Positions 16,283 to 23,149 of a DNA stretch of 25,260 bases are shown here, one piece after another. Made by a program: the position numbers and the translations under genes. How positions within the stretch are numbered: the first letter of the stretch is position 1; each line of letters opens with the position of its first letter. The DNA comes from a bacterium UBA4637 (GTDB taxonomy: Bacteria; Bacteroidota; Bacteroidia; Bacteroidales; Bacteroidaceae). The stretch lies in contig DHMR01000053.1 in assembly GCA_002405875.1 (NCBI GenBank), forward strand, positions 1-25,260. The letters run 5' to 3'. The notes beneath the pieces were generated by a model. That model searched no databases and was not told the origin of the DNA. It saw only the letters and a program-made list of their open reading frames with translations.

Positions 16283-17296
16283 TCAGAAATCAACGTAAGG
16301 GGTCAGTCGCTCAATCTCTGCAGGTGGAAAGTCTTTAAGTAACTTGAGGTCTTGCAAACTATGGAGAGGACCTTTCAGCCGACGATAGTCGCAGATTTCT
16401 TTAGCTTGGTAGAAGTTGAGGTAAGGATGCTTTCGGAGTTGGTTGAGCGTTAGCTTGTTGAGATTGAGCTTCCGTATGTCCCCGGGTGTGATGCGGATAT
16501 ATGGAAGCGCTGATTCAGGGAAATCCTCAATCTCGCGGAGTTGCGAGGATGAGGCAAATCCACCGAGTTGCTCCCTATAGCGAAGAATGGCTTTCGCATA
16601 GTAACTTCCTATACCAGGTATTTTCATCAGTTCAGTTGTGTCGGCGTGGTTGATGGAAATGAATTGACCGGCTTTCAACTTCTGAGGATAGCTGTAGGTC
16701 TTGTTTCCTCCTTGTTGGTTGCCAAGGTGATTGTTGGCATAATCGCCTTTTCCTTGATAACTATCATGGCAGGCTTTGGAAGTATAATTGTAGTTTTGGG
16801 AAGGGTATTTGCTTCTTTGTCCATAATAGTCGGAAGCAGGACGGTAGTCTTCGCCGATTCTGATGTAGGGTGCCAAAACTTCATACTGCCTTTTGGTGAG
16901 TCCATAAAGTCGGGCGAAGTCGGATGGTTCTCTGAATATGCCTCCTTTAGCCCTATATTTGTAGATGCTCCTCACCTGCCATGCTTGCAATCCTAGTTTT
17001 AGCAGTTGAGTGCTGTCGGCCGTGTTCGGGTCGAAGGTGAATAATTCGTGGGGAACGCCGTCCACCTTATAATATAAGGGCTTCTGTTCCGAAACTTCCC
17101 CATTTGTATCTTTCTTGTTGTTTTTGTCTTCCTTTGATAGATAGGCGTTCGTTGGGTGGGTGCTCTCGGTATCAGAAGGAGTGAGCCTGCCAACAACGAT
17201 GACAAGAGTTGTACATGCGAGGATGATGCCGAGTAATACCAAGATGGCTTGTCGGTCATTTCGCTGTAGGTAAAAGAAATCTTTTAGTTGAATCAT
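16283..17296 (-). CDS. membrane-anchored helix-hairpin-helix (ComEA-like) protein
   Basis: This 337-residue protein has a short cytoplasmic N-terminus, one transmembrane segment (about 17-36), a polar linker and then helix-hairpin-helix units. Unit one is about 86-146. After a low-complexity Tyr/Asn/Gln/Gly segment (152-205) comes the best unit, INHADTTELMKIPGIGSYYAKAILRY (starting at 215). A third unit follows at about 277-337 (LNLNKLTLNQLRKHPYLNF...). The PGIG hairpin binds DNA backbone non-specifically. ComEA proteins in competent bacteria hold incoming DNA outside the inner membrane; here a DNA-binding role in the periplasm or at the membrane is inferred. Whether the organism is competent is unknown. 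No TAnnTTTG box is seen upstream. Confidence 0.82.
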   Translation of the reverse strand: MIQLKDFFYLQRNDRQAILVLLGIILACTTLVIVVGRLTPSDTESTHPTNAYLSKEDKNNKKDTNGEVSEQKPLYYKVDGVPHELFTFDPNTADSTQLLKLGLQAWQVRSIYKYRAKGGIFREPSDFARLYGLTKRQYEVLAPYIRIGEDYRPASDYYGQRSKYPSQNYNYTSKACHDSYQGKGDYANNHLGNQQGGNKTYSYPQKLKAGQFISINHADTTELMKIPGIGSYYAKAILRYREQLGGFASSSQLREIEDFPESALPYIRITPGDIRKLNLNKLTLNQLRKHPYLNFYQAKEICDYRRLKGPLHSLQDLKLLKDFPPAEIERLTPYVDF

Positions 17297-17326
17297 GTCG
17301 TTTTCGCTTAAAAGGGTGAATAATTG

Positions 17327-17369
17327 AATGAAAAGGAATGCTCCCCGAAAAAATCAAGGGAGTATCCTT
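17327..17369 (-). terminator. probable tRNA-Pro terminator
   Basis: Just beyond the 3' end of tRNA-Pro, minus-strand GGATACTCCC and GGGAGCATTCC pair with a bulge and a G-T pair around an A/T-rich loop, followed by TTTTC. The stem is imperfect but in the right place. Confidence 0.5.
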
Positions 17370-17375
17370 GCATCT

Positions 17376-17451
17376 TGGTCGGGATTACTGGACTCGAACC
17401 AGCGACCTCATCGTCCCGAACGACGTGCGCTACCAACTGCGCTAAATCCCG
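17376..17451 (-). tRNA. tRNA-Pro (anticodon CGG)
   Basis: The 76-base gene folds as a full cloverleaf on the minus strand: acceptor CGGGATT with AATCCCG, D stem GCGC/GCGC, anticodon stem CGTCG with CGATG around loop TTCGGGA (anticodon CGG, reading CCG), T stem GCTGG with CCAGT around TTCGAGT, discriminator A. The CCA end is encoded. The C1-G72 first pair is the proline-specific feature. Confidence 0.95.
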
Positions 17452-17503
17452 CAGACATTGATGGACGAGCGAATATATATCGCATATCCTGCAATTTCGA
17501 GGG

Positions 17504-17534
17504 CAAAGTTACATTAATTTGCTTACAAAACAAA
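17504..17534 (-). promoter_or_regulatory. tRNA-Pro promoter
   Basis: Minus-strand TTTG (17531-17534), a 19-base spacer and TAACTTTG (17504-17511) match the Bacteroidota consensus perfectly. The -7 box ends 52 bases before the mature tRNA 5' end, leaving a leader to be trimmed by RNase P. Confidence 0.75.
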
Positions 17535-17581
17535 ATTTTAGAGATAATTTTAAACTTTTTTGAAAGAAAATTGATGAAAAG

Positions 17582-17613
17582 TTTGGTGGAATGAAATAAA
17601 AGTACTACCTTTG
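17582..17613 (+). promoter_or_regulatory. tRNA-Phe promoter
   Basis: TTTG (17582-17585), a 20-base spacer and TACCTTTG (17606-17613) fit the consensus. The -7 box ends 37 bases before the tRNA. Confidence 0.8.
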
Positions 17614-17650
17614 CACCCGCAAATGAGAAATCTCGCTTGCTATTCATGTT

Positions 17651-17723
17651 GGTGCCATAGCTCAGTTGGTAGAGCAAAGGACTGAAAATCCTTGTGTCCC
17701 CGGTTCGATTCCTGGTGGTACCA
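17651..17723 (+). tRNA. tRNA-Phe (anticodon GAA)
   Basis: The cloverleaf has acceptor GGTGCCA with TGGTACC (one G-T pair), D stem GCTC/GAGC, anticodon stem AAGGA/TCCTT around CTGAAAA (anticodon GAA at 17684-17686), variable GTGTC, and T loop TTCGATT. The T stem CCCGG (17699-17703) with CCTGG (17711-17715) has a C-T mismatch in the middle pair (17701 with 17713). The CCA end is not encoded (CAT follows the discriminator A), unlike the neighbouring tRNA-Pro. Confidence 0.95.
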
Positions 17724-17734
17724 CATCTTCTTAT

Positions 17735-17767
17735 AGCTGAATCTTCGTAACAAGATTCAGCTTTTTT
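17735..17767 (+). terminator. tRNA-Phe terminator
   Basis: A perfect 11-bp stem (AGCTGAATCTT at 17735-17745, complement at 17752-17762) with a 6-base loop ends in a run of T, 12 bases after the tRNA. Confidence 0.9.
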
Positions 17768-17857
17768 ATGTCTTGTGGTTTGGTGGTGCAAACGGTCTTA
17801 TTATGTTGTATGTTTCCCACTTATGATAACGTTTACGTACGAAAGTGCTTTGAAAAG

Positions 17858-17889
17858 TTAGGGCTTTTCAGATAATTATGATAACTTTG
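17858..17889 (+). promoter_or_regulatory. promoter of the pectin locus
   Basis: TAACTTTG (17882-17889) is a full -7 box; TTAG (17858-17861) sits 20 bases upstream as a one-mismatch -33 element. The leader to the start codon at 17944 is about 50 bases. A direct repeat TTATGATAAC occurs at 17821-17830 and again at 17876-17885, overlapping the -7 box, and could be a regulator site. Confidence 0.6.
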
Positions 17890-17943
17890 CGGAAAAATAG
17901 TTAACAATCAATATAAACCAATCTACTAAACTCTATTTAAAAG

Positions 17944-18306
17944 ATGAACAGATTTTACTTATTGTTATTGGCTGGCTTGTTGGCAGCCAATGTGATGGCT
18001 GATAACAAGCAAACCATTACGGTCAATGGTTCGACGGTTGATAAGACTGTCAAGGAAATTACCTTCAATGGTGACAACGTAACTCTTGTGTATAGCGATG
18101 AGACCTCCCAGACGGAAGATATGTCGCTGGTAAAACTTGCTTTTGCTTATGAAGGCTCTGCAACAGGTATCAACCAGGTGGAGAGTGTAAAAAAGTCATT
18201 GCAAGGCAAAGTATTTAACCTCAATGGTCAGCTTGTCGGAACTTCTACCGATGGCTTGTCAAAGGGTATTTACATCGTGGACGGCAAGAAAGTAATCATC
18301 AAGTAA
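17944..18306 (+). CDS. small secreted protein with C-terminal sorting tail
   Basis: The 120-residue protein has a signal peptide (1 to about 19, VMA before DNK), a short beta-rich segment (24-70, with KEITFNGDNVTLVYSD) and a C-terminal tail from about 88 (KVFNLNGQLVGT...GLSKGIYIVDGKKVIIK). The tail has the 'v.nlnGq.v......l.kGiYIv.gkKviik' pattern of sorting domains at the end of many Prevotella and other Bacteroidota secreted proteins (type IX-like). There is no room for an enzyme domain. It lies 19 bases before the start of the large pectate lyase gene and shares its promoter, so a role with it is inferred: an accessory or surface-binding protein, or a relic of a larger protein. The function is unknown. 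Confidence 0.75.
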   Translation: MNRFYLLLLAGLLAANVMADNKQTITVNGSTVDKTVKEITFNGDNVTLVYSDETSQTEDMSLVKLAFAYEGSATGINQVESVKKSLQGKVFNLNGQLVGTSTDGLSKGIYIVDGKKVIIK

Positions 18307-18311
18307 AATGA

Positions 18312-18317
18312 AGGAGG
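18312..18317 (+). promoter_or_regulatory. strong Shine-Dalgarno site deciding the pectate lyase start
   Basis: AGGAGG lies 8 bases before the ATG at 18326, in the window between the previous stop (18306) and that ATG. Such sites are rare in Bacteroidota. It supports 18326, where the signal peptide begins, over the in-frame ATG at 18308. Confidence 0.7.
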
Positions 18318-18325
18318 AAAGCAAA

Positions 18326-21241
18326 ATGAAGAAAATCGTATTTAGTTTGGCACTCCTCTTGATGAGCTTGAGTGCTGCCATGGCGCAGACATGGAACTTT
18401 GCTGACCGTGACCCGTTCATTGGAGACGCTGATGAGGAATTGATAGCTGCTGATGCTACCAATTGGCATAATGACACAAGCAAAGGTCGTTACAACTTCC
18501 TCGCAGCTTTGGACAATGCGGCTTTGACAGCCAATGGTACAGAGCTTTACTTTGCACAGGGCTTGCTCTTTAAGTGCGGTGTGGCTGTAGCATCTTCTGA
18601 CGGAAGTACAGCTGCAAATGTTAATGGTAAAATTCGTTTGAACTACAAAGGCGAATATTTGGAGTTGAATGGAAAGGGACTTGTGTTGACCATTCCTAAT
18701 GTCCAAAAAGGTTGGGTCGTAACTGTGGTTTGCAAGACTGGAAGTAGCAAGACAAAGCGTGGCTTGTATGTTAGCTCTAACGTAGGTGGCACGACAAACT
18801 TTGGTACTCAGTCAACAAGCCAGTTGACTTGCACAGGTACTGTCAGTGAGGCTGGTGATGTAACCTTGACCACTACTGATGGTGGTATGTGGATTTACAG
18901 CATCTCTGTAAAGGACCCAAGTGCCGTTGAGCCTGAGCCTGTGGACCCTGATGCTGGCAACAAGGTAAACAATGCCGTGAGCCGTGATACTTACAAGAAC
19001 CAGATGTTCGTAACAACCAATAGTGGTTCTGTGAAGTATTATAATACGGAGGATCTGAGCAAGGTCTCTTTCGAGGGAGACAAGACCGTGATTGTTCCTG
19101 CTAAGTCTGGTGCAGAGAACGATGAGTATGCTGCCACTGTCAAGGAAATCAGTTTTGCTAAGAAGGCTGAGCGTGGCGAGAGCGGTGAGGTTACCGAGAA
19201 TGGCATCACCATCACTGAGAGCAAGGGTTGGCAAGAGAGTGCTTATGCTAAGTGGTCTCTCGTAGATAATGCCAAGAGCTATAACGTATATGTAAAGGGT
19301 GGTCAGTATGCTGACTATACCAAGGTAGATGAACAGCTTGTCCGCAACTATGGCTCATATGGTCGTGTGGATGTCGTAGGTTTGAAGGCAGGCAACTACT
19401 CTTTGAAGATTGTCGCTGTGGATGCTAATGGTGCAGAGATGTCCGCTCATGGTATCGCAGACAACTTGAAGGTGGTTAACTACGACCGTCAGGGTTTTGC
19501 GCACAAAGGTATCTCTGATGGTGTCGGTGCTTACAACAACGATGGTACTTTGAAGGCTGGTGCCAAGGTTATCTATGTAACCAAGAACAACTTCAAGACA
19601 GTGAAGGCTTCTGTCAGCGATGGCAAGAAAGATATTGAATACTCTGGAGTCGGTGAAATCTTGAAGGCAAAGCAGAAAGGTACCGACAAGACTCCTATGG
19701 CGATTCGCTTCATCGGCGAAATTAAGGCTGCTGATGCTTCTGGTCAGCTCTTGACAGACCAAGGCGGCCTTTTGTTGAAGGGCAACAATGCCGAGACGGT
19801 GATGAATGTCACACTTGAGGGTATCGGTGAGGATGCTTGTTTCCATGGCTTCGGCTTGGGTCTCGTCAACGGAACCAACGTAGAGGTGCGTAACATGGCG
19901 TTCTTCTATCAGGGTTCAAGTGATGATAACATGGAAATCAAGGGTACTCAGCACGTTTGGGTACACAACAATGATTACTTCTATGGTGAGCAAGGTGGCG
20001 GTGACCACGGCAAGGGCGATGGTTCTTTGGATTCCAAGGACAAGGCTTCTTTCTGCACCTTCTCTTATAACCACTATCATGACACAGGTAAGTCTAACCT
20101 CTGTGGTATGAAGAAGGAGACTGTGGACAACTTGATTTGCTATCACCACAACTGGTTTGACCACTCTGACTCTCGTCACCCACGTGTACGTACATCTTCT
20201 GTTCACGTATGGAATAACTACTATGATGGTGTCGCTAAGTATGGCATTGGTGTAACCATGGGCGCCAGCGTATTCGTAGAGTCCAACTACTTCCGTAACA
20301 CCAAGTACCCTATGATGATTTCTAAGCAGGGTACAGATGCCAAGGGCGATGGTACATTCTCTGGTGAGAACGGTGGTGTATTGAAAGCTTACGGCAATGT
20401 GTTTGCAGAGAAGAGCAAGTACTTCAGCTATATCACTTGGAAGGATTCCAACACAGATTTCGATGCTTACGAGGTGGCTTCTCCTTCAGAGAAAGTTCCT
20501 TCAAGTGTTGTTGCTAAGGTTGGTGGTACAACATACAACAACTTCGATACTGATGCTTCCAAGATGTATGCTTACACTCCTGATGCAGCAGTGGATGTAC
20601 CTGCCAAGGTAACTGGCTTCTATGGTGCCGGTCGTTTGAACCAAGGTGATATTCACTATACCTTCAACAATGCTACTGACGATGCAGACTATGGTCGTTG
20701 CGCTGGTCTTGATGCTATCCTTTCTGCTTATAAGACAAGTCTTGTAGGTATCTTCGGCGATGAGAATGCTTCAAGCGGTGAATCTGGTTCAGAATCTGGT
20801 GGTAGTACAGGTGGTGAAACAGGCGGCTCTACAGGTGGTAGCACTGGTGGCGAAACAGGCGGTTCTACAACCCCTTCTATTGAAGGTACTGTAACTTGTA
20901 GCTTCTCTGCAAATGGTAAACTTGCAGTTGCTTCCAACTCTGCATTTACTTTTACAGGCTCTGCCAATAATATAAAAGCAGAGAACACAACTATAGATGG
21001 TACGACTTATACAACAAGTCTTAAGATGGAGACTGAAACAGAAATTACTTTCAAAACTACTAAGAAGATGACCTTGTATGTCTATTATGGTGTTTCAGGC
21101 ACAAAGACTAATGTGAAGGTTGATGACACTAAATATTCTGGTGCACCAACAACTGTGGTTCTTGAAGCTGGAACGCATAAGATTAAAAAGGGAGATTCTA
21201 CTACAGTTGCTCTCATCAAACTCGTTCCAGTAACCGAATAA
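18326..21241 (+). CDS. multidomain secreted pectate lyase (PL1 family)
   Basis: This 971-residue enzyme would cleave polygalacturonate by calcium-dependent beta-elimination. Layout: signal peptide 1-20 (AMA before QTWNF); an N-terminal beta-rich module about 22-196 of unassigned type; a Pro/Glu linker about 198-210; a segment with VKYYNTEDLSKVSFEGD (236-252); a fibronectin-like region about 300-370; the PL1 right-handed beta-helix about 415-800. The helix shows SSDDNMEI (531-538, calcium-ligand region), YHHNWFDHSDSRHPRVR (606-622) with the RxPxxR motif (R617, P619, R622), and repeated 'WNNYY', 'SNYF' turns. A Gly/Ser/Thr/Glu linker (815-850) leads to a C-terminal beta module (about 852-971). 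No sorting tail is seen at the end, unlike its neighbours. It is the second gene of a unit led by the small secreted protein and is followed by a terminator. Confidence 0.9.
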   Translation: MKKIVFSLALLLMSLSAAMAQTWNFADRDPFIGDADEELIAADATNWHNDTSKGRYNFLAALDNAALTANGTELYFAQGLLFKCGVAVASSDGSTAANVNGKIRLNYKGEYLELNGKGLVLTIPNVQKGWVVTVVCKTGSSKTKRGLYVSSNVGGTTNFGTQSTSQLTCTGTVSEAGDVTLTTTDGGMWIYSISVKDPSAVEPEPVDPDAGNKVNNAVSRDTYKNQMFVTTNSGSVKYYNTEDLSKVSFEGDKTVIVPAKSGAENDEYAATVKEISFAKKAERGESGEVTENGITITESKGWQESAYAKWSLVDNAKSYNVYVKGGQYADYTKVDEQLVRNYGSYGRVDVVGLKAGNYSLKIVAVDANGAEMSAHGIADNLKVVNYDRQGFAHKGISDGVGAYNNDGTLKAGAKVIYVTKNNFKTVKASVSDGKKDIEYSGVGEILKAKQKGTDKTPMAIRFIGEIKAADASGQLLTDQGGLLLKGNNAETVMNVTLEGIGEDACFHGFGLGLVNGTNVEVRNMAFFYQGSSDDNMEIKGTQHVWVHNNDYFYGEQGGGDHGKGDGSLDSKDKASFCTFSYNHYHDTGKSNLCGMKKETVDNLICYHHNWFDHSDSRHPRVRTSSVHVWNNYYDGVAKYGIGVTMGASVFVESNYFRNTKYPMMISKQGTDAKGDGTFSGENGGVLKAYGNVFAEKSKYFSYITWKDSNTDFDAYEVASPSEKVPSSVVAKVGGTTYNNFDTDASKMYAYTPDAAVDVPAKVTGFYGAGRLNQGDIHYTFNNATDDADYGRCAGLDAILSAYKTSLVGIFGDENASSGESGSESGGSTGGETGGSTGGSTGGETGGSTTPSIEGTVTCSFSANGKLAVASNSAFTFTGSANNIKAENTTIDGTTYTTSLKMETETEITFKTTKKMTLYVYYGVSGTKTNVKVDDTKYSGAPTTVVLEAGTHKIKKGDSTTVALIKLVPVTE
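20798..20869 (+). repeat. 36-base tandem repeat (two units) in the linker
   Basis: Two adjoining 36-base units (20798-20833 and 20834-20869) encode the same 12-residue Gly/Ser/Thr/Glu peptide, GGSTGGETGGST, with only synonymous changes. It is the flexible linker between catalytic and C-terminal modules of the pectate lyase and may vary in copy number between strains. Confidence 0.85.
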
Positions 21242-21298
21242 TACTTTGCTAATGAGAGAGCGACATCTCTTGGAAACATATCATTATCATAACTTTAT

Positions 21299-21333
21299 AA
21301 AGGGCGGCTCTTATAAATAGGGCAGCCCTTTTT
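21299..21333 (+). terminator. terminator after the large pectate lyase gene
   Basis: AAAGGGCGGCTC (21299-21310) pairs with GGGCAGCCCTTT (21320-21331) around a 9-base loop, with one mismatch and one G-T pair, and ends in a run of T. It lies 57 bases after the stop codon. Confidence 0.8.
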
Positions 21334-21388
21334 CAAAGTCCTTTAGGGATGACAATTGCTACTTAATAACTTAAAATTTATCAAGACA

Positions 21389-22972
21389 ATGAAACAATTC
21401 GACTTACATATTTCTGCAAGCATGAAATCTACTTGCCGTAAACTTTTCTTGGCTTCAGCCATTCTCGCTTCTTCATCTTTTTCCACTGCGATGATGGCAC
21501 AGACCCAAGATGGGCGTGACTTCTCTATCGATGGTTTCGCCGCCTATGAAGGAACCCCTAATACCAACTGGTATCGTGCTGGTGGTACAACTGGTGGCGC
21601 TGGTGGCAAGGTTGTAAAAGCCAATACTTTCTCTGAACTCCAGGCTTATCTACAAGCTGATGACCCATATATCGTGATTGTAGATCATGACATCACTACT
21701 GGCATTAAATGCTATGTGGATGGCATCAATACTGGACATCTGCTGGATGACCAAAGTGGCAAGACCGGTGTCGAGTCGGTATATGGCGAACGTATCATGG
21801 TGGCTCCTAACAAGACACTCATCGGTGTGGTCAACCCAGAGACAGGCAAGGCACCTTTGTTTTCGCATATCACCTTCGTGATGCAGTCGGTGGATAACAT
21901 CATCATCCGCAACTGCCGTTTCACGATGAAGGGTGTGCCTGTGCTCAAGGCTGGTGAGAATAAGATTGTGGCTCTTCGTAATGGTGTGCAAACGGAGGTG
22001 GGTGACCCTGATTGCATTGGCATTCAAGCTGACAAGGTGAGTGCCAAGACCAACTGGGGTGGTCACATCTGGGTAGATCACTGCGAGTTCTTCAATGGTG
22101 ATGCAGCCAATAAGGATCGCTATGATGGTTTGCTCGACTGCAAGAACAATGTGCAGTGGATGACTTTCAGCTACAACCTCTTCCACGACCATGACAAGAG
22201 TTGCTTGTGGGGCAAGGGCGACAGTGATGTATTCGATAATTGCCGTACCATCTCCTTCCATCACAACTTCTTCGATAAGATACAAGGTTCTCGCCTTCCT
22301 CTTCAGCGTGGTGGTCACGTACATTATTATAATAATTATATGCGTGATTGCGAGGATGGATGGGATATCCGCAAAGGTGCTGTGGCATACGAGGAGGCAT
22401 GTTATTTCGAAAACACCAAGTCGCCAATCCGTTCTGATAGAGGTGGTAGTTTGAATATCAGTAAGAAGGATGGCTACGACTGCATCTATAAGGGATGCAA
22501 CAACTTGATGACAGGCTATACGAATATAGATGGTGCTAAGATAAGCAAATCTTACTCTGTGGTCGCCACTGATTGGGTTCCTACTCAGACTGCTTCCACA
22601 TATACTCAGCATTGTCTTGACAAGACAGTCGATGTGCCAAGTATCTGCGAGAAATATTCTGGTGCAGGAAAGGTGGAGATATGGAAGGCATACACCGATG
22701 CCATTCCTGATGAAGACATCGCCGAGTTCGACCATGCCATCAAGAATCCAAGTCCCATCAACGCCGCCAAGACTTATGATGCGAATGGCAATGAGATGAA
22801 AAATGCTACGACTGGTATCTCCATGACAGAAAAGACAAGTTCTAAGGGAACTACCCATGTGGTGTATTATGATTTGTCTGGCTCTCGCCTTGCTGTACCT
22901 CAGTCGGGTATTAATATTGTCAAGACGATATATGCAGATGGCTCTGTAAAAGTGAAGAAAGTGGTTTTCTAA
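21389..22972 (+). CDS. secreted pectate lyase (PL1 family), second copy
   Basis: The 527-residue enzyme starts at the Met codon 21389 (MKQFDL), giving a 38-residue signal peptide ending SFSTAMMAQ. Other in-frame starts at 21356 and 21422 are possible; the last gives a shorter signal. The PL1 beta-helix spans about 62-400: ITFVMQSVDNIIIRNCRF, GDPDCIGI (205-212, calcium-ligand region), HIWVDHCEFFNG, YDGLLDCK, FSYNLFHDHDKS, and FHHNFFDKIQGSRLPLQR (290-307) with the RxPxxR motif (R302, P304, R307). After an alpha/beta stretch it ends in a sorting-tail-like segment (VVYYDLSGSRLAVPQSGINIV then KVKKVVF). It lies between two terminators and thus may be its own transcription unit, although no TAnnTTTG box is seen upstream. 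It likely acts with the larger lyase on pectin outside the cell. Confidence 0.92.
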   Translation: MKQFDLHISASMKSTCRKLFLASAILASSSFSTAMMAQTQDGRDFSIDGFAAYEGTPNTNWYRAGGTTGGAGGKVVKANTFSELQAYLQADDPYIVIVDHDITTGIKCYVDGINTGHLLDDQSGKTGVESVYGERIMVAPNKTLIGVVNPETGKAPLFSHITFVMQSVDNIIIRNCRFTMKGVPVLKAGENKIVALRNGVQTEVGDPDCIGIQADKVSAKTNWGGHIWVDHCEFFNGDAANKDRYDGLLDCKNNVQWMTFSYNLFHDHDKSCLWGKGDSDVFDNCRTISFHHNFFDKIQGSRLPLQRGGHVHYYNNYMRDCEDGWDIRKGAVAYEEACYFENTKSPIRSDRGGSLNISKKDGYDCIYKGCNNLMTGYTNIDGAKISKSYSVVATDWVPTQTASTYTQHCLDKTVDVPSICEKYSGAGKVEIWKAYTDAIPDEDIAEFDHAIKNPSPINAAKTYDANGNEMKNATTGISMTEKTSSKGTTHVVYYDLSGSRLAVPQSGINIVKTIYADGSVKVKKVVF

Positions 22973-23002
22973 CATCAGAAAACTTTCCTTCCATTTGAAG
23001 AC

Positions 23003-23049
23003 AAAACGGACAAAAGCCCGATAAATAAAGGCTTTTGTCCGTTTTATTT
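23003..23049 (+). terminator. strong terminator before the SusC gene
   Basis: A perfect 16-bp stem (23003-23018 with 23030-23045; AAAACGGACAAAAGCC in the left arm) around an 11-base loop is followed by ATTTTT. The left arm begins with A-rich sequence, so the structure could also work in reverse. Confidence 0.9.
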
Positions 23050-23093
23050 TTATCTTTGTCCGAAATCTATCTCGTTGTTTTTTTTCTATTGGG

Positions 23094-23101
23094 TACTTTT
23101 G
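23094..23101 (+). promoter_or_regulatory. -7 box of the SusC operon
   Basis: TACTTTTG matches TAnnTTTG and ends 48 bases before the start codon. The nearest TTG is 16 bases upstream rather than 19-21. A second match, TATCTTTG at 23051-23058, lies further up next to the terminator. Confidence 0.55.
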
Positions 23102-23149
23102 CAACCGAAAGTTTTTAAGTAAATCAATAACCTAATAGAATAACTAACA

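Noticed and set aside
17376..17767. tRNA genes as an attachment site for an integrated element
   Set aside because: No integrase gene or direct repeat of a tRNA 3' end is seen in the window.
21650..23104. 484-codon minus-strand frame opposite the second pectate lyase
   Set aside because: The + strand encodes a clear PL1 enzyme. The minus frame crosses the strong terminator and has no recognisable domain.
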